A stretch of DNA of 6,666 nucleotides, taken from positions 1-6,666 of the forward strand of contig NVVU01000052.1 in assembly GCA_002733485.1 (NCBI GenBank), read 5' to 3'. The notes under the pieces were generated by a model that did not search any database, was not told the DNA's origin, and saw only the letters and a program-made list of their open reading frames with translations. This DNA is from Robiginitomaculum sp. (GTDB taxonomy: Bacteria > Pseudomonadota > Alphaproteobacteria > Caulobacterales > Maricaulaceae). Shown piece by piece: positions 6,168 to 6,666 of this stretch (position 1 is its first letter; each line of letters opens with the position of its first letter). The position numbers and the translations under genes are program-made.

Positions 6168-6666
6168 AGTAAATCGAGCCGGTATTGACCACCGGCTGGG
6201 TGGCCCGGTCCGAACACAACACCACCAGAAGATTACTGACCATGGCGGCCCGACGTTCATCATCCAGATCCACCACACCCTTTTCTTTAAGCGAGTTCAG
6301 CGCCGCCTCGACCATGCCAACAGCGCCTTCCACAATCAGCCTGCGCGCCGCAATAATGGCTCCGGCCTGTTGGCGTTGCAGCATCGCCTGGGCAATTTCC
6401 GGCGCATAAGCCAGATGCGAAATGCGCGATTCAATCACCGTGATACCGGCTTTGGTCAAGCGCGCCTGAATTTCGGATTTCATCCGTTCAGAAATTTCTA
6501 CCGGATGCGAACGTAAAGATGTATCGCCTTCCTTTTTCGGATCATATGGATAGCTGGAGGCCATAGAGCGGATCGCGGCTTCGGACTGGATTTGCACAAA
6601 GCTCTCATATTCATCGACGTTAAACACCGCCTCGGCACTGTCGGCCACTTCCCACACAACGATGGC
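6166..6666 (-). CDS. SPFH/band-7 domain protein (stomatin/prohibitin-like), C-terminal part (truncated by window edge)
   Basis: The frame is open from the window edge to TAG at 6168-6166, giving 166 visible residues; the N-terminus lies beyond the window. The visible part begins AIVVWEVADSAEAVFNVDEY and includes the band-7 signatures VEISERMKSEIQARLTKAGI and RISHLAYAPEIAQAMLQRQQ, followed by an Ala-rich helix (AGAIIAARRLIVEGAVGMVE) and a short acidic/hydrophobic tail ending NTGSIY. SPFH proteins form membrane-associated oligomers or scaffolds; an N-terminal membrane segment would be expected in the missing part. The repeated Q, A and charged residues at about 105-140 suggest a coiled-coil helix. 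It is the most upstream visible gene of the minus-strand operon, so the operon promoter is outside the window. Its specific partner is unknown. Confidence 0.88.
   Translation of the reverse strand, partial: AIVVWEVADSAEAVFNVDEYESFVQIQSEAAIRSMASSYPYDPKKEGDTSLRSHPVEISERMKSEIQARLTKAGITVIESRISHLAYAPEIAQAMLQRQQAGAIIAARRLIVEGAVGMVEAALNSLKEKGVVDLDDERRAAMVSNLLVVLCSDRATQPVVNTGSIY

Overview
The window looks like chromosomal DNA of an alphaproteobacterium of middling GC content. The evidence is the style of its RND pump and adaptor, a dispersed palindromic repeat that reads as PAQAG/PACAG peptides, and a second dispersed repeat that reads as SLSKDER. No genus can be named from the sequence alone. The assignment is inference from these features, with no marker gene present.

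Layout. (1) 1-887, minus strand: the N-terminal 295 residues of a protein that joins a Rieske [2Fe-2S] domain to an FMN-binding glutamate-synthase-type domain; the gene runs off the left edge. (2) 888-1090: a divergent intergenic region with short direct and inverted repeats that could hold promoters and operators for both sides. (3) 1091-5346, plus strand: a two-gene efflux operon made of a periplasmic adaptor (membrane fusion protein) and an RND inner-membrane pump, coupled by an ATGA overlap. No outer-membrane channel or regulator lies in the window. (4) 5347-5779: a gene-free stretch between convergent operons. It is packed with structure: a terminator-like hairpin, a degenerate tandem G-run repeat phased at about one and two DNA turns, a 72-nt near-perfect palindrome and a 27-nt palindrome. 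(5) 5780-6666, minus strand: a tight three-gene operon in the order SPFH/band-7 protein (cut by the right edge), ribbon-helix-helix DNA-binding protein, and DUF4177 small protein.

How the parts work together. The adaptor and pump should form an inner-membrane/periplasm efflux assembly driven by the proton gradient, recruiting a TolC-like channel encoded elsewhere. The SPFH, RHH and DUF4177 genes are tightly linked (9 bases between the SPFH stop and the RHH start, then a 4-base overlap), so they are probably co-expressed, but their joint function is unknown. The best candidates for something under-described are the Rieske-glutamate synthase fusion, the SPFH-RHH-DUF4177 operon with its in-frame stop codon junction, and the helically phased G-run repeat.
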